The notes beneath the pieces were generated by a model. The model was given only the letters and a program-made list of their open reading frames with translations. It was not told the DNA's origin and did not search any database. A stretch of DNA of 64,000 nt, taken from Pseudorhizobium flavum (lineage in GTDB: Bacteria; Pseudomonadota; Alphaproteobacteria; Rhizobiales; Rhizobiaceae). The stretch spans positions 1 through 64,000 of the forward strand of contig NZ_LR723672.1 of NCBI RefSeq assembly GCF_902502825.2, read 5' to 3'. A program made the translations under genes and the position numbers. Shown here piece by piece: positions 9,177-18,099 of the stretch (the first letter of the stretch is position 1; each line of letters opens with the position of its first letter).

Positions 9177-9650
9177 CTAGTCCTTCTTATAAATTGCTTT
9201 GGTTCTGCGCACAGCTTCACTGCTGTCGATGAGGCCGGCTTTCAGCGCGTCTCTGACGATCGCAAACTCCTTTCCCGCGGGCAGGTAGTGCGGGTCATCG
9301 CGGGATGCGACGTGTTCGCCGCGCTTTCCCGATCCTGAAAACACAATGCCGTTGATGTCTGGATCGGCGGTCAGGATGGTTGCGATATGGCTGTCGACCG
9401 CACCCGTTGCGTCGACACTAAAATCGCGGCTGACGTGAACGTCGCCCATTTCCGTCTTGAGTGTCAGTCCGTCCAGGTGGGGGAGAAGGTCCAGTATGCG
9501 CGTCAGGGATGACACCGTCTGTTCGCTGAAGGATATCGGCTGCGAACCCTTGCTCTGCATCCGCAATTGCCATGGCCGTGTTTGAACACTCTGCCGAGCA
9601 CGCTTGATAGCGCTGGGGTTCACGCTGCGGTCTGGCGTCTTGTTCACCAC
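9177..9650 (-). CDS. hypothetical protein between oriT and traD
   Basis: I do not recognise this 157-residue protein. It begins with a basic stretch (residues 8-35, rich in Lys, Arg and Gln). A possibly folded middle part (SSLTRILDLLPHLDGLTLKT, then VSRDFSVDATGAVDSHIATI) follows, and the C-terminus is charged (AVRRTKAIYKKD). No membrane segment or signal peptide is visible. It is the first gene leaving oriT in the traD-traG direction and its stop abuts the traD start. In Ti-type plasmids this place is taken by traC, so an accessory relaxosome role is possible by position only. Confidence 0.6.
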   Translation of the reverse strand: MVNKTPDRSVNPSAIKRARQSVQTRPWQLRMQSKGSQPISFSEQTVSSLTRILDLLPHLDGLTLKTEMGDVHVSRDFSVDATGAVDSHIATILTADPDINGIVFSGSGKRGEHVASRDDPHYLPAGKEFAIVRDALKAGLIDSSEAVRRTKAIYKKD

Positions 9651-9789
9651 TCGCTCCTCCAGGATCAGTCTGCTGTTCCAGTACTAGCCCGATAGGCAGA
9701 TGATGTCACCCCGAGGGCGATAAAATCCGTTGTCTGCCCGTGTTTCCATCGACTGAAAGCATCGGCCGAGCGGTCGCAAGCGTCTGCGG

Positions 9790-9895
9790 CATTCGTCACA
9801 CCGTGGCTGATTGAGCGTAGCGAAATAAAGTTACAAGGGCGCATATACGGGTTGATGCTCAACCCACGCTCGGCTATCCTCGTCTTGCGTCGCGG
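9790..9895. other. origin of transfer (oriT), MobQ type
   Basis: The divergent region between the traD-side genes and traA contains AAGGGCGCATATACG at 9835-9849. This closely resembles the nic region of Ti and other Q-type oriTs (AAGGGCGCAATTATACG-like). It is followed directly by a perfect 7-bp hairpin, GGGTTGA-TGC-TCAACCC, at 9849-9865. Position beside the cognate MobQ relaxase supports the call. Outer limits are approximate and the exact nick has not been shown. Confidence 0.7.
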
Positions 9896-9916
9896 ATGTT
9901 GAGGAGAGAAACGGTC

Positions 9917-12900
9917 TTGGCGATCTTCTACTGCCAGATGTCTGTTGTCTCGCGCACGACTGGGCGCAGCGCCGTTGCGGCGGCTGCCTATCGAGCGGCC
10001 AAGCTTCTCACCAACGAGCGCGACGGGCTTGTCCATGACTACAGCCGACGCGAGGGTGTTGGTCATTCAGAGGTTCTGCTTCCCGAAGGTGTTGATGCGG
10101 AATGGGCGCTGGATCGATCGGCGCTCTGGAATGCTGCTGAACGGATAGAGAACCGCAAGGATGCGAGGGTTGCGCGCGAGTTCGTGATTGCGCTTCCGCA
10201 TGAGCTCTCGGAGGAGGGGCGGGTATCGCTCACGCGGGCGTTCGCTCAGGATCTGGCGAACCGCTATGGAGCTGGTGTCGATTTTGCCATTCACATGCCT
10301 GGGGTCCAGGGTGACGTTCGCAATCATCATGCCCATGTCTTGATGACGACGCGGCAGGTGACGGGCGAGGGGCTGGGGGCGAAGACCTATATCGAATTGG
10401 CGAACAAGGATCTGCTGCCGAAGGGGTTAGCCCCGACGCAGATGCAGCTCGTCGATATCAGACGGTCATGGGAGGGAATGGCGAACGATCATCTGGCGAG
10501 GGAGGGGTTCGATATTCGTATTGATCATCGCTCGCATGCCGAGCGTGGTCTGGAGATCGAGCCGACTGAGCATATGGGTGTCGGTGCCACAAATCTGCGT
10601 CGTCGGGGCGGTCTCGTCGATCGCTCCCGGTTGGATGGTGATGCCGGTCAGCGCAATGCGGATGTGATCCGGGAGAAGCCGGAACAGGTTCTGTCGATCA
10701 TCACGTCTGAGAAGAGCGTGTTCGATCGACATGATATTGCCCGCACGCTGCATCGCTACATCAATGACGATGCCCAGGCTTTCCAGAACGCATTTGCTTC
10801 TGTCATGGCTTCTCCCGCACTGACAGAGCTTCGGCCGGAACGTGTGGACGACGCGACAGGCGAGGTGGAGCTTGCGCGTTATTCGACCCGGGAGATGGTG
10901 GAGATCGAGCATGGCATGGCGGATGTCGCCGAGCGTCTTCACCAGGCGCAGAATCATGGTGTCGATCGTCGGCATGTCATGAAAGCCATCGAAGAGATGG
11001 ACGAGGCGATCCGTCTTAAGACCGGCAATGGCGAGTTGCGTCTTTCCGATGAGCAGCGGCGTGCAATCAGCCATGTCACCGGGCCGGAGCGCATTGCGGC
11101 CGTTGTTGGTCTTGCCGGGGCTGGTAAGTCCACCATGCTGGCTGCGGCTGCCCAGGCTTGGGAGCGGCAGGGCTACACGGTTCATGGCGCGGCACTCTCT
11201 GGCAAAGCTGCCGAGGGCTTGGAGGAGAGTTCCGGGATCAAGAGCCGCACCTTGGCGTCATGGTCTCGCAGTTGGGAGAACGAGAAGCATCAGCTTGGTC
11301 GTGGCGATGTCTTCGTGATCGACGAAGCGGGCATGGTCGGTAGCCGGCAGCTTGCATCGTTTGTGGGCGAAGTGGAGAAGCGTGGCGCGAAGATCGTGTT
11401 GGTGGGAGATCACGAGCAGCTTCAGGCAATCGGGGCAGGGGCGCCCTTCCGCGCCATTGCCGAGCGCATCGGGCATGCATCGCTTGGTGAGATCAAGCGG
11501 CAGCAGGAGCCGTGGCAGCAGGAGGCGTCTGTTGCCTTTGCCTCCCATCGAACCGCAGAGGGGCTGGCTGCTTACCGGGACAAGGGCAACATCCACTTTG
11601 CTTCTGGACGCGATGAAGCGCGCGCCGCAGTGGTGCGGGATTATCTTGCCGATCGCGACCTGCATCCGGAGGCTTCCCGTGTTGCTATGGCCCATCGTCG
11701 CGTGGATGTCCGTGCGATCAACGAGGGGATCCGTGTTGAGCTTCAGGAGCGGGGTGAGCTAGCCAAAGGCGAAGAGGCCGGTGAGTTCAGCTTCCAGACC
11801 CATGACGGTGTGCGCAGCTTTGCGCCTGGGGACCGGATTGTGTTCCTGGAGAACAGCCGCGACCTTGGTGTGAAGAACGGCATGCTTGGCGACGTGAAGG
11901 CTGTCGAGCAGGACGCGCTATATGTTGAGCTCGACGGTGCGTCTGGTCGAGCGGCTGATGCTCGCATGGTCAGAGTGCCGATCAACGACTACCGGTCGGT
12001 TGATCACGGCTATGCCACCACGATCCACAAGAACCAGGGCGCGACAGTGGACCGGGCCTTTGTCCTCGCGTCAGGCACGATGGATCGGCATCTCACCTAT
12101 GTTGCCATGAGCCGCCATCGCCATGGTGTGCAGCTTTATGCGGATGCCCAAGAGTTTGCCTCGCGCAGGAGCGACCAGGTGGTGGCGCAAGGCAAGCTCG
12201 TGGAGCATGGTGCTGCACCCTATGAGCACAAGGCCGGCAACGCCAATAGCTACTTCGTCACGCTAGAGAATGCGCAGGGCGAGCGTCATACGGTCTGGGG
12301 TGTGGGTCTGCAGCAGGCAATGGCGCAAGCCTCGCCGGAGACAGGCTCAACGATTGGGCTCAAACACACTGGCGCAGAGGCTGTGCGTCTGCCCAACGGG
12401 CAGGAGGCGAGCCGCAATGCGTGGAAGGTGATGGGTACCGATGGCCTGGCCTATACGCAGTTGGAGCATCGGTTGTCTCGCTCCGGCGTGAAGGAAACGA
12501 CGCTCGACTATGCACGCGATTTTGCCGAGCGGCGCGGAATTGCGGAGCAGTTTGGTGTCAGTAGTGAGATTGAGGTCCGGCTCACAGAGGCATCGGCGCA
12601 GCCCGGCCAAAATGTAACGCAGATAGACCACGTGGGTCATACGAGCTGGAGTTACACTGGTGCGGATCGCTCGGCTTTGCCGGAAGAACAGCCGGAGGCA
12701 ATTGGCTTTGAAATCCGAACACCGCTTGTGCCGGCGAAGAATCACGATGACCGTAGCGTTCAGGACGTGGCGCGGCAGAAGACAATGGCGACGTTCGGCC
12801 CGAGCTGGAACGGAGTGGAGAAAATCGTGCGCCAGGTGTTCCGGGTTCCGCAGGAAGCCTCGAGCAAGATCCTGGCCTCACTGGTGGAACGGCATGGCGA

Positions 12901-13468
12901 CAGTGCAGGTATCGAACAGGCCTTGAACAGAAGGCCGGAGCAGTTCGGTGAACTTCGCGGGAAGACTGGCATCCTCGGTGACAACAAGGAACGCATTGAA
13001 GCGCGGCAGTCTGCGTCGATCATTGCCAAGCATGTAGGTGCTGCCGGTGAGCAATGGCAGCGACGCGTCGTTCAGGAGGAGAGATCAGAACGCTGGCAGC
13101 GTGAAAATAGCGACAATGTCGAAGTACCGAATCTAAGCCCACGGAGCGCTTCTCTCATCGCTGGCGTCCGCGACGTTGAGACCAGTGACCGGCATCGCTG
13201 GATTAAAAGCCTAAGTGCGACGGAAGATGGACGCGCTGCTCTCGAAGAGGCAAAGCAAGTGTGGAGTGCGATTAGTAAGAGATTTGGCTCCGAAGACTTG
13301 GGCGAGATCGCCGCGCGGGTCAAAGAGGACCCAGGTTTAGCTCAACGTGCCGAGACCATTCGATCTGTGGCGAGCCTTGTGAGGAGCACGACTGCTGCGG
13401 AAGTTCAGAGGGATTGGTCGACGCAAGGGGCGATGCAGAAGGCTAGAGACACTGGGCTCGAGCGATGA
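9917..13468 (+). CDS. traA: Ti-type conjugative relaxase TraA (MobQ relaxase-helicase)
   Basis: TraA nicks oriT and unwinds the transferred strand. The N-terminus MAIFYCQMSVVSR carries the MobQ catalytic tyrosine region, and the metal-binding histidines are in RNHHAHVLMTTR near residue 134. A RecD/TraI-like helicase follows, with Walker A GLAGAGKST near 397-405, Walker B-like VFVIDEAGMV near 460, and the helicase motif YATTIHKNQGATVDRAFV near 700. I chose TTG 9917 because it gives the conserved MAIFYCQ start and lies about ten bases after AGGAGA; an in-frame ATG at 9896 would add seven residues. The protein has 1183 aa, within the usual range, and no break is seen. The C-terminal ~300 residues are poorly conserved. 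Confidence 0.95.
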   Translation: MAIFYCQMSVVSRTTGRSAVAAAAYRAAKLLTNERDGLVHDYSRREGVGHSEVLLPEGVDAEWALDRSALWNAAERIENRKDARVAREFVIALPHELSEEGRVSLTRAFAQDLANRYGAGVDFAIHMPGVQGDVRNHHAHVLMTTRQVTGEGLGAKTYIELANKDLLPKGLAPTQMQLVDIRRSWEGMANDHLAREGFDIRIDHRSHAERGLEIEPTEHMGVGATNLRRRGGLVDRSRLDGDAGQRNADVIREKPEQVLSIITSEKSVFDRHDIARTLHRYINDDAQAFQNAFASVMASPALTELRPERVDDATGEVELARYSTREMVEIEHGMADVAERLHQAQNHGVDRRHVMKAIEEMDEAIRLKTGNGELRLSDEQRRAISHVTGPERIAAVVGLAGAGKSTMLAAAAQAWERQGYTVHGAALSGKAAEGLEESSGIKSRTLASWSRSWENEKHQLGRGDVFVIDEAGMVGSRQLASFVGEVEKRGAKIVLVGDHEQLQAIGAGAPFRAIAERIGHASLGEIKRQQEPWQQEASVAFASHRTAEGLAAYRDKGNIHFASGRDEARAAVVRDYLADRDLHPEASRVAMAHRRVDVRAINEGIRVELQERGELAKGEEAGEFSFQTHDGVRSFAPGDRIVFLENSRDLGVKNGMLGDVKAVEQDALYVELDGASGRAADARMVRVPINDYRSVDHGYATTIHKNQGATVDRAFVLASGTMDRHLTYVAMSRHRHGVQLYADAQEFASRRSDQVVAQGKLVEHGAAPYEHKAGNANSYFVTLENAQGERHTVWGVGLQQAMAQASPETGSTIGLKHTGAEAVRLPNGQEASRNAWKVMGTDGLAYTQLEHRLSRSGVKETTLDYARDFAERRGIAEQFGVSSEIEVRLTEASAQPGQNVTQIDHVGHTSWSYTGADRSALPEEQPEAIGFEIRTPLVPAKNHDDRSVQDVARQKTMATFGPSWNGVEKIVRQVFRVPQEASSKILASLVERHGDSAGIEQALNRRPEQFGELRGKTGILGDNKERIEARQSASIIAKHVGAAGEQWQRRVVQEERSERWQRENSDNVEVPNLSPRSASLIAGVRDVETSDRHRWIKSLSATEDGRAALEEAKQVWSAISKRFGSEDLGEIAARVKEDPGLAQRAETIRSVASLVRSTTAAEVQRDWSTQGAMQKARDTGLER

Positions 13469-13725
13469 TTACTGGAGTGGGAATGCGCTCGGGCTCCAGA
13501 GGGACTGGCCCTACAGATCCACGCAACGCTCGATAGCCCGAAGAAGATAATTGGTCGGGACTTGCCCCTCAATGCTGAACCCGCGAAACAGCGTTCCCTG
13601 CGCTACCGTCCGATCGCTTATCAGCACTTCGCGACATCGCCGCCGACGTTCTCAATCCTATCAGCGCAATCCGCGAAGGTCGCCTTTCGGCCCATTGCAG
13701 ACATAGAAGAGCGGAGCGGGTTAAG

Positions 13726-14529
13726 CTATCTCGAACCCAAGATCATCTCGAGCGCGGCATCCTGAGGCAGACCAGCCATCTGTCCGATGCTGCCATCTGC
13801 CTTCCTGAAGACAATCGCAGGGGTGCCGGAAAAGCCAAGCTCGGTCATCAGGGTGGCATTGTGCTCAAGCTTTTCCGCCATTGCGGGGCTGACCGTTTCC
13901 AAAGGGGCGATGCCGCCGTCCTCGTACTTGTGTTCGTTTTCGGCCAATGCCTCCTCAGGAGACTTAGCCTCAAGAATGGCAGCCGCCTTGGCAGGCGAAT
14001 CCTGTCTGATCACGCCGACCATGACATGCCGCAACTGCACCTTGCCCGCTTCGACCCATGGTCTGGCAGACTTCCAGAATTGGTGGCAGTAGGGACAGTT
14101 TGGATCGGTAAACACGTAGACGATCCTTGGCGCGTTTGGGCTTCCGTCCTTCACCCATGTGGATCGCTCAAGCTTTTGCCAGCCCTCTTCCGAGATCGGC
14201 GCTTCTACCATCTCCTTGAGTTGGGTCTCCGCCATGTCCTGTCCTGCTGCGTCGACAAGTGTGCCAACGACCACATGTTCGCCATCCGGGGTGAGGTAAA
14301 GTGCCAGAGGTTGAGCGCCAGCTTTTGCGGCGAATGCTCTCAGACCGCCTGGCACCTTCATCTCTCCAAGGATTGTCAGTCCCTGCTGCTCGATCGCCTT
14401 CAGGATCCGGGGATACTCTTGGGGCTGCGGGACATCCTCGGCTGCGGCGATCTGTGGTGCAGAACCGAACAGCAGCGCTGTGAACAGCATCAGGGTGGGT
14501 CTGAGATTGGTGACAATGAAGAGGCGCAT
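13726..14529 (-). CDS. dsbG: periplasmic thiol:disulfide interchange protein DsbG-like
   Basis: This 267-residue secreted protein has a signal peptide (about residues 1-30, ending in IAAA) and a thioredoxin fold of the DsbC/DsbG type. The active site is CPYC at 145-148 in the context YVFTDPNCPYCHQFW. The N-terminal 120 residues resemble the dimerisation and linker region of DsbG. It probably isomerises disulfides or protects single cysteines from oxidation, kept reduced by DsbD, which is encoded at 20711-22555. Its promoter carries a CTTAAG direct repeat (14567-14583) shared with the dsbD and two-component promoters. An AAGGA sequence precedes ATG 14529. Confidence 0.9.
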   Translation of the reverse strand: MRLFIVTNLRPTLMLFTALLFGSAPQIAAAEDVPQPQEYPRILKAIEQQGLTILGEMKVPGGLRAFAAKAGAQPLALYLTPDGEHVVVGTLVDAAGQDMAETQLKEMVEAPISEEGWQKLERSTWVKDGSPNAPRIVYVFTDPNCPYCHQFWKSARPWVEAGKVQLRHVMVGVIRQDSPAKAAAILEAKSPEEALAENEHKYEDGGIAPLETVSPAMAEKLEHNATLMTELGFSGTPAIVFRKADGSIGQMAGLPQDAALEMILGSR

Positions 14530-14566
14530 TGGAGTTCCTTCAAAAGCTGTCGCTTGACCTGCTCAC

Positions 14567-14583
14567 CTTAAGGCAGCCTTAAG
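14567..14583 (-). promoter_or_regulatory. PmrA/QseB-like direct-repeat operator upstream of dsbG
   Basis: CTTAAG-GCAGC-CTTAAG (plus strand) is a direct repeat with five-base spacing, 38 bp upstream of dsbG. It matches the form of response-regulator boxes for PmrA-type OmpR-family proteins (YTTAAK-N5-YTTAAK). The same arrangement lies between the two-component system and dsbD at 20648-20664. Confidence 0.7.
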
Positions 14584-14729
14584 GAGCGGCCCCTGTGCAT
14601 GTGGCAGCGCCGGTCCTTGCTTCTGTCCGAGTAAGTGTCGCTTTGTTAACGGCGTCCTGAATAGACGTTCACTCGGCGCCGGCACCGCTATGAGGCGCCA
14701 GGAGGTCGCCACATTGAGATTGGCCGCCC

Positions 14730-15527
14730 TCAGCCAATCATCGACGTCCCCCAGTTGCGATAGAGGATGTAGGCTGCGACCACGAAGATCAGCGCGGCAA
14801 ACAGGCGGTTGAGGATGTTCTTGTAGGCGCTGAGGCGTGTGGCGAGGAGCATTCCGAGCACGCCGCCGATGATGCCACCACCAATGAACTCGGCGGCAAG
14901 CCACCAATCCACCAGACCGGAGCTGGCGTAGTTCAAGGCGGTCGCCAGCCCGAACACGCCGACGGAGAGGAGCGAGGTACCGATCGCGTTGATCATCGGC
15001 ATGCCGGTCGCCAGCATCAGGCCGGGAACGATCAGGAAGCCTCCGCCGATGCCGAAGAAGCCGGATGCCGCGCCCGCGGCCAATGCGACGGCCGCGGTGG
15101 CGAGGCACATCCGGAGGTCGACAGGACGGCATTCGACCGCAACTGCCTTCCTGGGCTTGAGCATCAGAGCGCCCACAACCACCATCAGGATGCCGAACAG
15201 GAAGATCAGTCGGTCTCCGTCCATCGCCTTGCCGAGGCTTGAGCCGGCAAGCGCGCCAACCACGCCAAGCGCGGAGAAGACGGCCGCGCACCGCCACCAG
15301 ACATGCCCCTTGATCGCGTGGCTCACAAAGTTGGCAAAGGCGTTCACGGCAACCGCAAGCGCGCCCGTTCCAATGGCAACATGCGGCTGCGTGACGCCGA
15401 CGACGTAGAGGAGGAGCGGCGTCGCCAGGATCGACCCACCGCCGCCGAGCAGGCCGAGCATGAAGCCGACGATCCCGCCGGAGCCGACTGCCGCAAGAAT
15501 TGAGGTGGTCACGTCCGTCTGCTCCAT
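14730..15527 (-). CDS. TauE/SafE-family sulfite/sulfur-anion exporter
   Basis: This 265-residue membrane protein has the TauE/SafE repeats (GGIVGFMLGLLGGGGSILATPLLLY near residue 15 and AAGAASGFFGIGGGFLIVPGLML near 140), with about eight membrane segments. Family members export sulfite, sulfonates or related anions. ATG 15527 (protein MEQTDVTTS) fits the start of the conserved region; further upstream in this frame the composition is arginine-rich and not protein-like. It is the last gene of the blh-bigR-yeeE-yeeE-tauE operon and its start overlaps the end of the second YeeE gene. In this context it probably removes sulfite made by persulfide oxidation. Confidence 0.9.
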   Translation of the reverse strand: MEQTDVTTSILAAVGSGGIVGFMLGLLGGGGSILATPLLLYVVGVTQPHVAIGTGALAVAVNAFANFVSHAIKGHVWWRCAAVFSALGVVGALAGSSLGKAMDGDRLIFLFGILMVVVGALMLKPRKAVAVECRPVDLRMCLATAAVALAAGAASGFFGIGGGFLIVPGLMLATGMPMINAIGTSLLSVGVFGLATALNYASSGLVDWWLAAEFIGGGIIGGVLGMLLATRLSAYKNILNRLFAALIFVVAAYILYRNWGTSMIG

Positions 15528-15940
15528 ACTCGGTCGTGCAAGGTCATGCCCACCAGCATGGCGATGACGAACAGTACCGTCTGGGGGATGCCGATGGGCA
15601 GCGACGCGACCGCCGGGCCGGGACAAAAGCCACCGATCCCCCAGCCGAGGCCGAACAGGGCGGATCCGATGATGAGCGGCGGGTCGATCTGCCGATTGGT
15701 CGGGACATGGAAGCTGTCGCCGAAGGCCGGGTGTCGCATCCGCTTCATCACCTGAACACCGATGAAGGCGACGACGACGGCACCGCCGAGAACAAAGGCA
15801 AGACTTGGATCCCACGTGCCGAAGATGTCGAGGAAGCCTTGGACGCGTGCCGGGTTCAGCATCCCGGAGAGGGACAGGCCGAAACCGAAGACGATGCCTG
15901 ATGCGAGCGCGGCAGCGAACTGGTAGATATTCCGGTTCAT
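15509..15940 (-). CDS. YeeE/YedE-family membrane protein (second half-size unit)
   Basis: A 143-residue membrane protein with four or five hydrophobic segments. It contains the YeeE/YedE signature [16 protein letters not shown] (Cys near residue 107), the second half of the two-cysteine transport path in full-length YeeE. It forms a pair with the preceding gene, overlapping it by an ATGA at 15937-15940. Family members import thiosulfate or other sulfur compounds. The pair (PmpA/PmpB-like) is commonly found with sulfide-detoxification genes. Start ATG 15940 gives [15 protein letters not shown], a typical beginning. Confidence 0.88.
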   Translation of the reverse strand: MNRNIYQFAAALASGIVFGFGLSLSGMLNPARVQGFLDIFGTWDPSLAFVLGGAVVVAFIGVQVMKRMRHPAFGDSFHVPTNRQIDPPLIIGSALFGLGWGIGGFCPGPAVASLPIGIPQTVLFVIAMLVGMTLHDRVWSRRT

Positions 15941-16347
15941 GATCCAAGACCTCGCAGAAGGGTAACGGCAACCACGCCGGCTGTCAGGAAGGTGGCGACA
16001 GCCACCATCGAGCGCGGCGACAGGCGGGCCAGCCCGAGGACGCCATGCCCGCTGGTGCAGCCGGATCCCATCCGCGAGCCGAATCCTACCAGCAACCCGG
16101 CGACGATGATCAGCGGCCAGCCTGCAGTGATCTCGACCTCTGGCCAACCATCGAACATGACGAGGTAGGCCAATGGCCCGAGCAGCAGGCCGAGCACGAA
16201 GGCCAGGTTGGTGGTCAGGCCGACACCCTGGGCAAGACGGCCGACGATGCCGCTGATCCCGGCGATCCGGCCGTTGAGGAGCAGCAGCATGACCGCTGAC
16301 AGGCCGATCAGCATGCCGCCGGTCAATGATGGGAGATACTGGCTCAT
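15937..16347 (-). CDS. YeeE/YedE-family membrane protein (first half-size unit)
   Basis: A 136-residue membrane protein. It carries the YeeE/YedE signature [20 protein letters not shown] near residues 90-110, with the conserved cysteine of sulfur-transport channels. Four membrane segments are predicted by eye. Its start overlaps the end of bigR by four bases, and its end overlaps the second YeeE gene by four bases, so the three genes are translationally coupled. Together the two half-size proteins probably form one transporter for thiosulfate or another sulfur compound. Confidence 0.88.
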   Translation of the reverse strand: MSQYLPSLTGGMLIGLSAVMLLLLNGRIAGISGIVGRLAQGVGLTTNLAFVLGLLLGPLAYLVMFDGWPEVEITAGWPLIIVAGLLVGFGSRMGSGCTSGHGVLGLARLSPRSMVAVATFLTAGVVAVTLLRGLGS

Positions 16348-16691
16348 GTGTGGTCCTTCACGCAGAAGATGTCATAGAGGGCGGCGACCAGCTGGGCCGC
16401 CTTCTCCTCGGTCAGGGAATAGAAGATCTGCTTGCCGTCCCGCCGTGTCTCGACGATGCCGGAGCCACGCAGCACCGTGAGGTGCTGCGACAAATGTGGC
16501 TGATGCAGATCGAGCTTCTCTTCAAGCTCGCCGACCGAGTATTCTCCCTCCACCAGCGTGCAGACGATCATCAGCCGCGCCGGATGGGACAGCGTCTTGA
16601 GGAGGTTTGCCACCTCTTCGGCGCGGCTCGCCATTTCGACCGGGGAAAGCCCTGCCTTCAACATTGCCTTCAGGTCGGTGCTCATTCCCAT
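16344..16691 (-). CDS. bigR: ArsR-family sulfide/persulfide-responsive repressor BigR
   Basis: This 115-residue winged-helix repressor resembles BigR of Xylella and Agrobacterium and SqrR of Rhodobacter, which sense hydrogen sulfide or persulfide through two cysteines. The matching cysteines are C44 (LMIVCTLVEGE) and C110 (ALYDIFCVK). The recognition helix is LHQPHLSQHLTVLRGSGIV at about 62-80. It is the second gene of the blh operon and probably represses the operon promoter upstream of 17980. Two starts are possible: ATG 16691 close to an AGGGGG, or ATG 16685, which overlaps the blh stop as ATGA. Both retain all conserved residues. Confidence 0.92.
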   Translation of the reverse strand: MGMSTDLKAMLKAGLSPVEMASRAEEVANLLKTLSHPARLMIVCTLVEGEYSVGELEEKLDLHQPHLSQHLTVLRGSGIVETRRDGKQIFYSLTEEKAAQLVAALYDIFCVKDHT

Positions 16692-17980
16692 GCCGCCCCC
16701 TGCAATGCATCGAGCGGGAACTTGAGGTAGCGCTTGCCGTTGGCTTCCGGCTCCGGCAGACGCCCGCCGCGGATGTTCACCTGCAGGGCATGCAGGATGA
16801 GCTTTGGCATAGGCAGCGTCTTGTCACGCTTGGTTCTGAGAGCGACGAACTCCTCCTCGCTCACGCCGGCAAGATGCGGGTTGGATTTCTTCTGCTCGGC
16901 CACGGTGCTTTCCCAGCGGGGTGCGCGTCCATCCGGCTGATAGTCATGGCCGGTGAAAATCCGCGTCTCGTCCGGAAGTGCCAGAATATCCTGGATTGAC
17001 TTCCACAGGACGCTCGCATCGCCGCCGGGGAAGTCAGCGCGCGCTGTGCCACTGTCCGGCATGAAGAGCGTGTCGTGCACGAAGGCCGCGTCGCCGATCA
17101 CATAGGTGATGGAGGCGAGCGTATGTCCGGGCGAGAACATCACCTTCGCATCGATAGACCCGACCTTGAACGTATCGCCGTGGGCGAACAGTTGGTCCCA
17201 TTGCGATCCGTCGGTGGCAAGCTCGGGCCAGTTGTAGATACCCTTCCACAGCTTCTGCACGTCCACGACGCGCTCGCCGATGGCGGTGCGCGCGCCGGTC
17301 TTCTCCTTCAGGTACTGGGCGGCCGAGAAGTGGTCGGCATGCGGATGGGTGTCCAGGATCCACTCGACCGTCAGTCCTTGGGCGCGGACGTAGTCGAGGA
17401 TGGCGTCGGCATTGAGCGTCGCCGTCGCACCTGCCTTCTCATCGAAGTCGAGAACCGGGTCGACAATGGCGCACTTGCCCGTCTCCGGATCGGAGACGAC
17501 ATACTGGACGCTCCAGGTGCGCTTGTCGAAGAAGCCCTTGACCTGCGGTCGGCGGGGGGCCTGCTTCTCCAGCCAGGCTGCAGCGCCCCTTGTGTCGAAG
17601 CCGCGTTCACGTCCGAAGTCCATGACCTGGTCGGCACGCAGGCGGCCGTCGAGGACCTCTCCGATCACATAGAGGTTCAGCGACCGGGTGCCGGTCTTGC
17701 AATGGGCGAAGACGGGGCCCTCAGATTCATCGATCGCGCGCTGGAAGGCGCGCACGTCCGCCTCGGTGATGGTGGCTCCGGTGACTGGAATGAACGCATA
17801 GGACAGGTTGCAGTGCTTTGCTTCCTGCGCTTCGGCTTCGGTTCCCGGCTGTCCGGGCTCCTCGCCATCCGGGCGATTATTGATAAGTGTCTTGAACCCG
17901 TTCGCGCGCAGCGAACGGATGTCTTCGACGCTTGGCTGAGACGAGACCGAAAGCTTCTCGGATACACTGGTGACAGGCAT
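16682..17980 (-). CDS. blh: Blh: phosphatase-like domain fused to persulfide dioxygenase (metallo-beta-lactamase fold)
   Basis: This 432-residue fusion has an N-terminal DUF442/phosphatase-like domain (residues 1-135) with the CX5R-type motif HCKTGTRS at 93-100. The C-terminal metallo-beta-lactamase domain is of the ETHE1 type, with THPHADH at 211-217, the SPGHT histidine near 286 and FTGHDYQPDGR near 345. Blh proteins oxidise glutathione persulfide to sulfite, and the first domain is thought to act in sulfur transfer. It heads an operon with bigR, two YeeE genes and a TauE exporter, which makes a complete sulfide-detoxification pathway. The upstream DNA at 17990-18025 is AT-rich and a likely BigR operator. 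Confidence 0.93.
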   Translation of the reverse strand: MPVTSVSEKLSVSSQPSVEDIRSLRANGFKTLINNRPDGEEPGQPGTEAEAQEAKHCNLSYAFIPVTGATITEADVRAFQRAIDESEGPVFAHCKTGTRSLNLYVIGEVLDGRLRADQVMDFGRERGFDTRGAAAWLEKQAPRRPQVKGFFDKRTWSVQYVVSDPETGKCAIVDPVLDFDEKAGATATLNADAILDYVRAQGLTVEWILDTHPHADHFSAAQYLKEKTGARTAIGERVVDVQKLWKGIYNWPELATDGSQWDQLFAHGDTFKVGSIDAKVMFSPGHTLASITYVIGDAAFVHDTLFMPDSGTARADFPGGDASVLWKSIQDILALPDETRIFTGHDYQPDGRAPRWESTVAEQKKSNPHLAGVSEEEFVALRTKRDKTLPMPKLILHALQVNIRGGRLPEPEANGKRYLKFPLDALQGAAWE

Positions 17981-17989
17981 AACTAGCTC

Positions 17990-18030
17990 CGCGTAAATAT
18001 CGTTATACGTTCTAATATATTATATAGTGA
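17990..18030. promoter_or_regulatory. AT-rich divergent promoter, probable BigR operator
   Basis: The 119 bp between blh and the divergent DUF2892-like gene contain the AT palindrome TAATATATTA at 18013-18022 within a longer AT-rich tract. The surrounding DNA is GC-rich. BigR is known to bind AT-rich dyads overlapping the -10 region of its own promoter. The assignment is inferred from position and composition. Confidence 0.5.
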
Positions 18031-18099
18031 GTTACCTTCAAGGCCGGTCACGGAACTTTGTGCTTCCCCTGGGGTTCCCGCGCAAAGGAGATCAAAACC

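Noticed and set aside
10466..11185. 239-codon minus-strand frame within traA
   Set aside because: It is antisense to the conserved relaxase-helicase core and has no start signal or motif.
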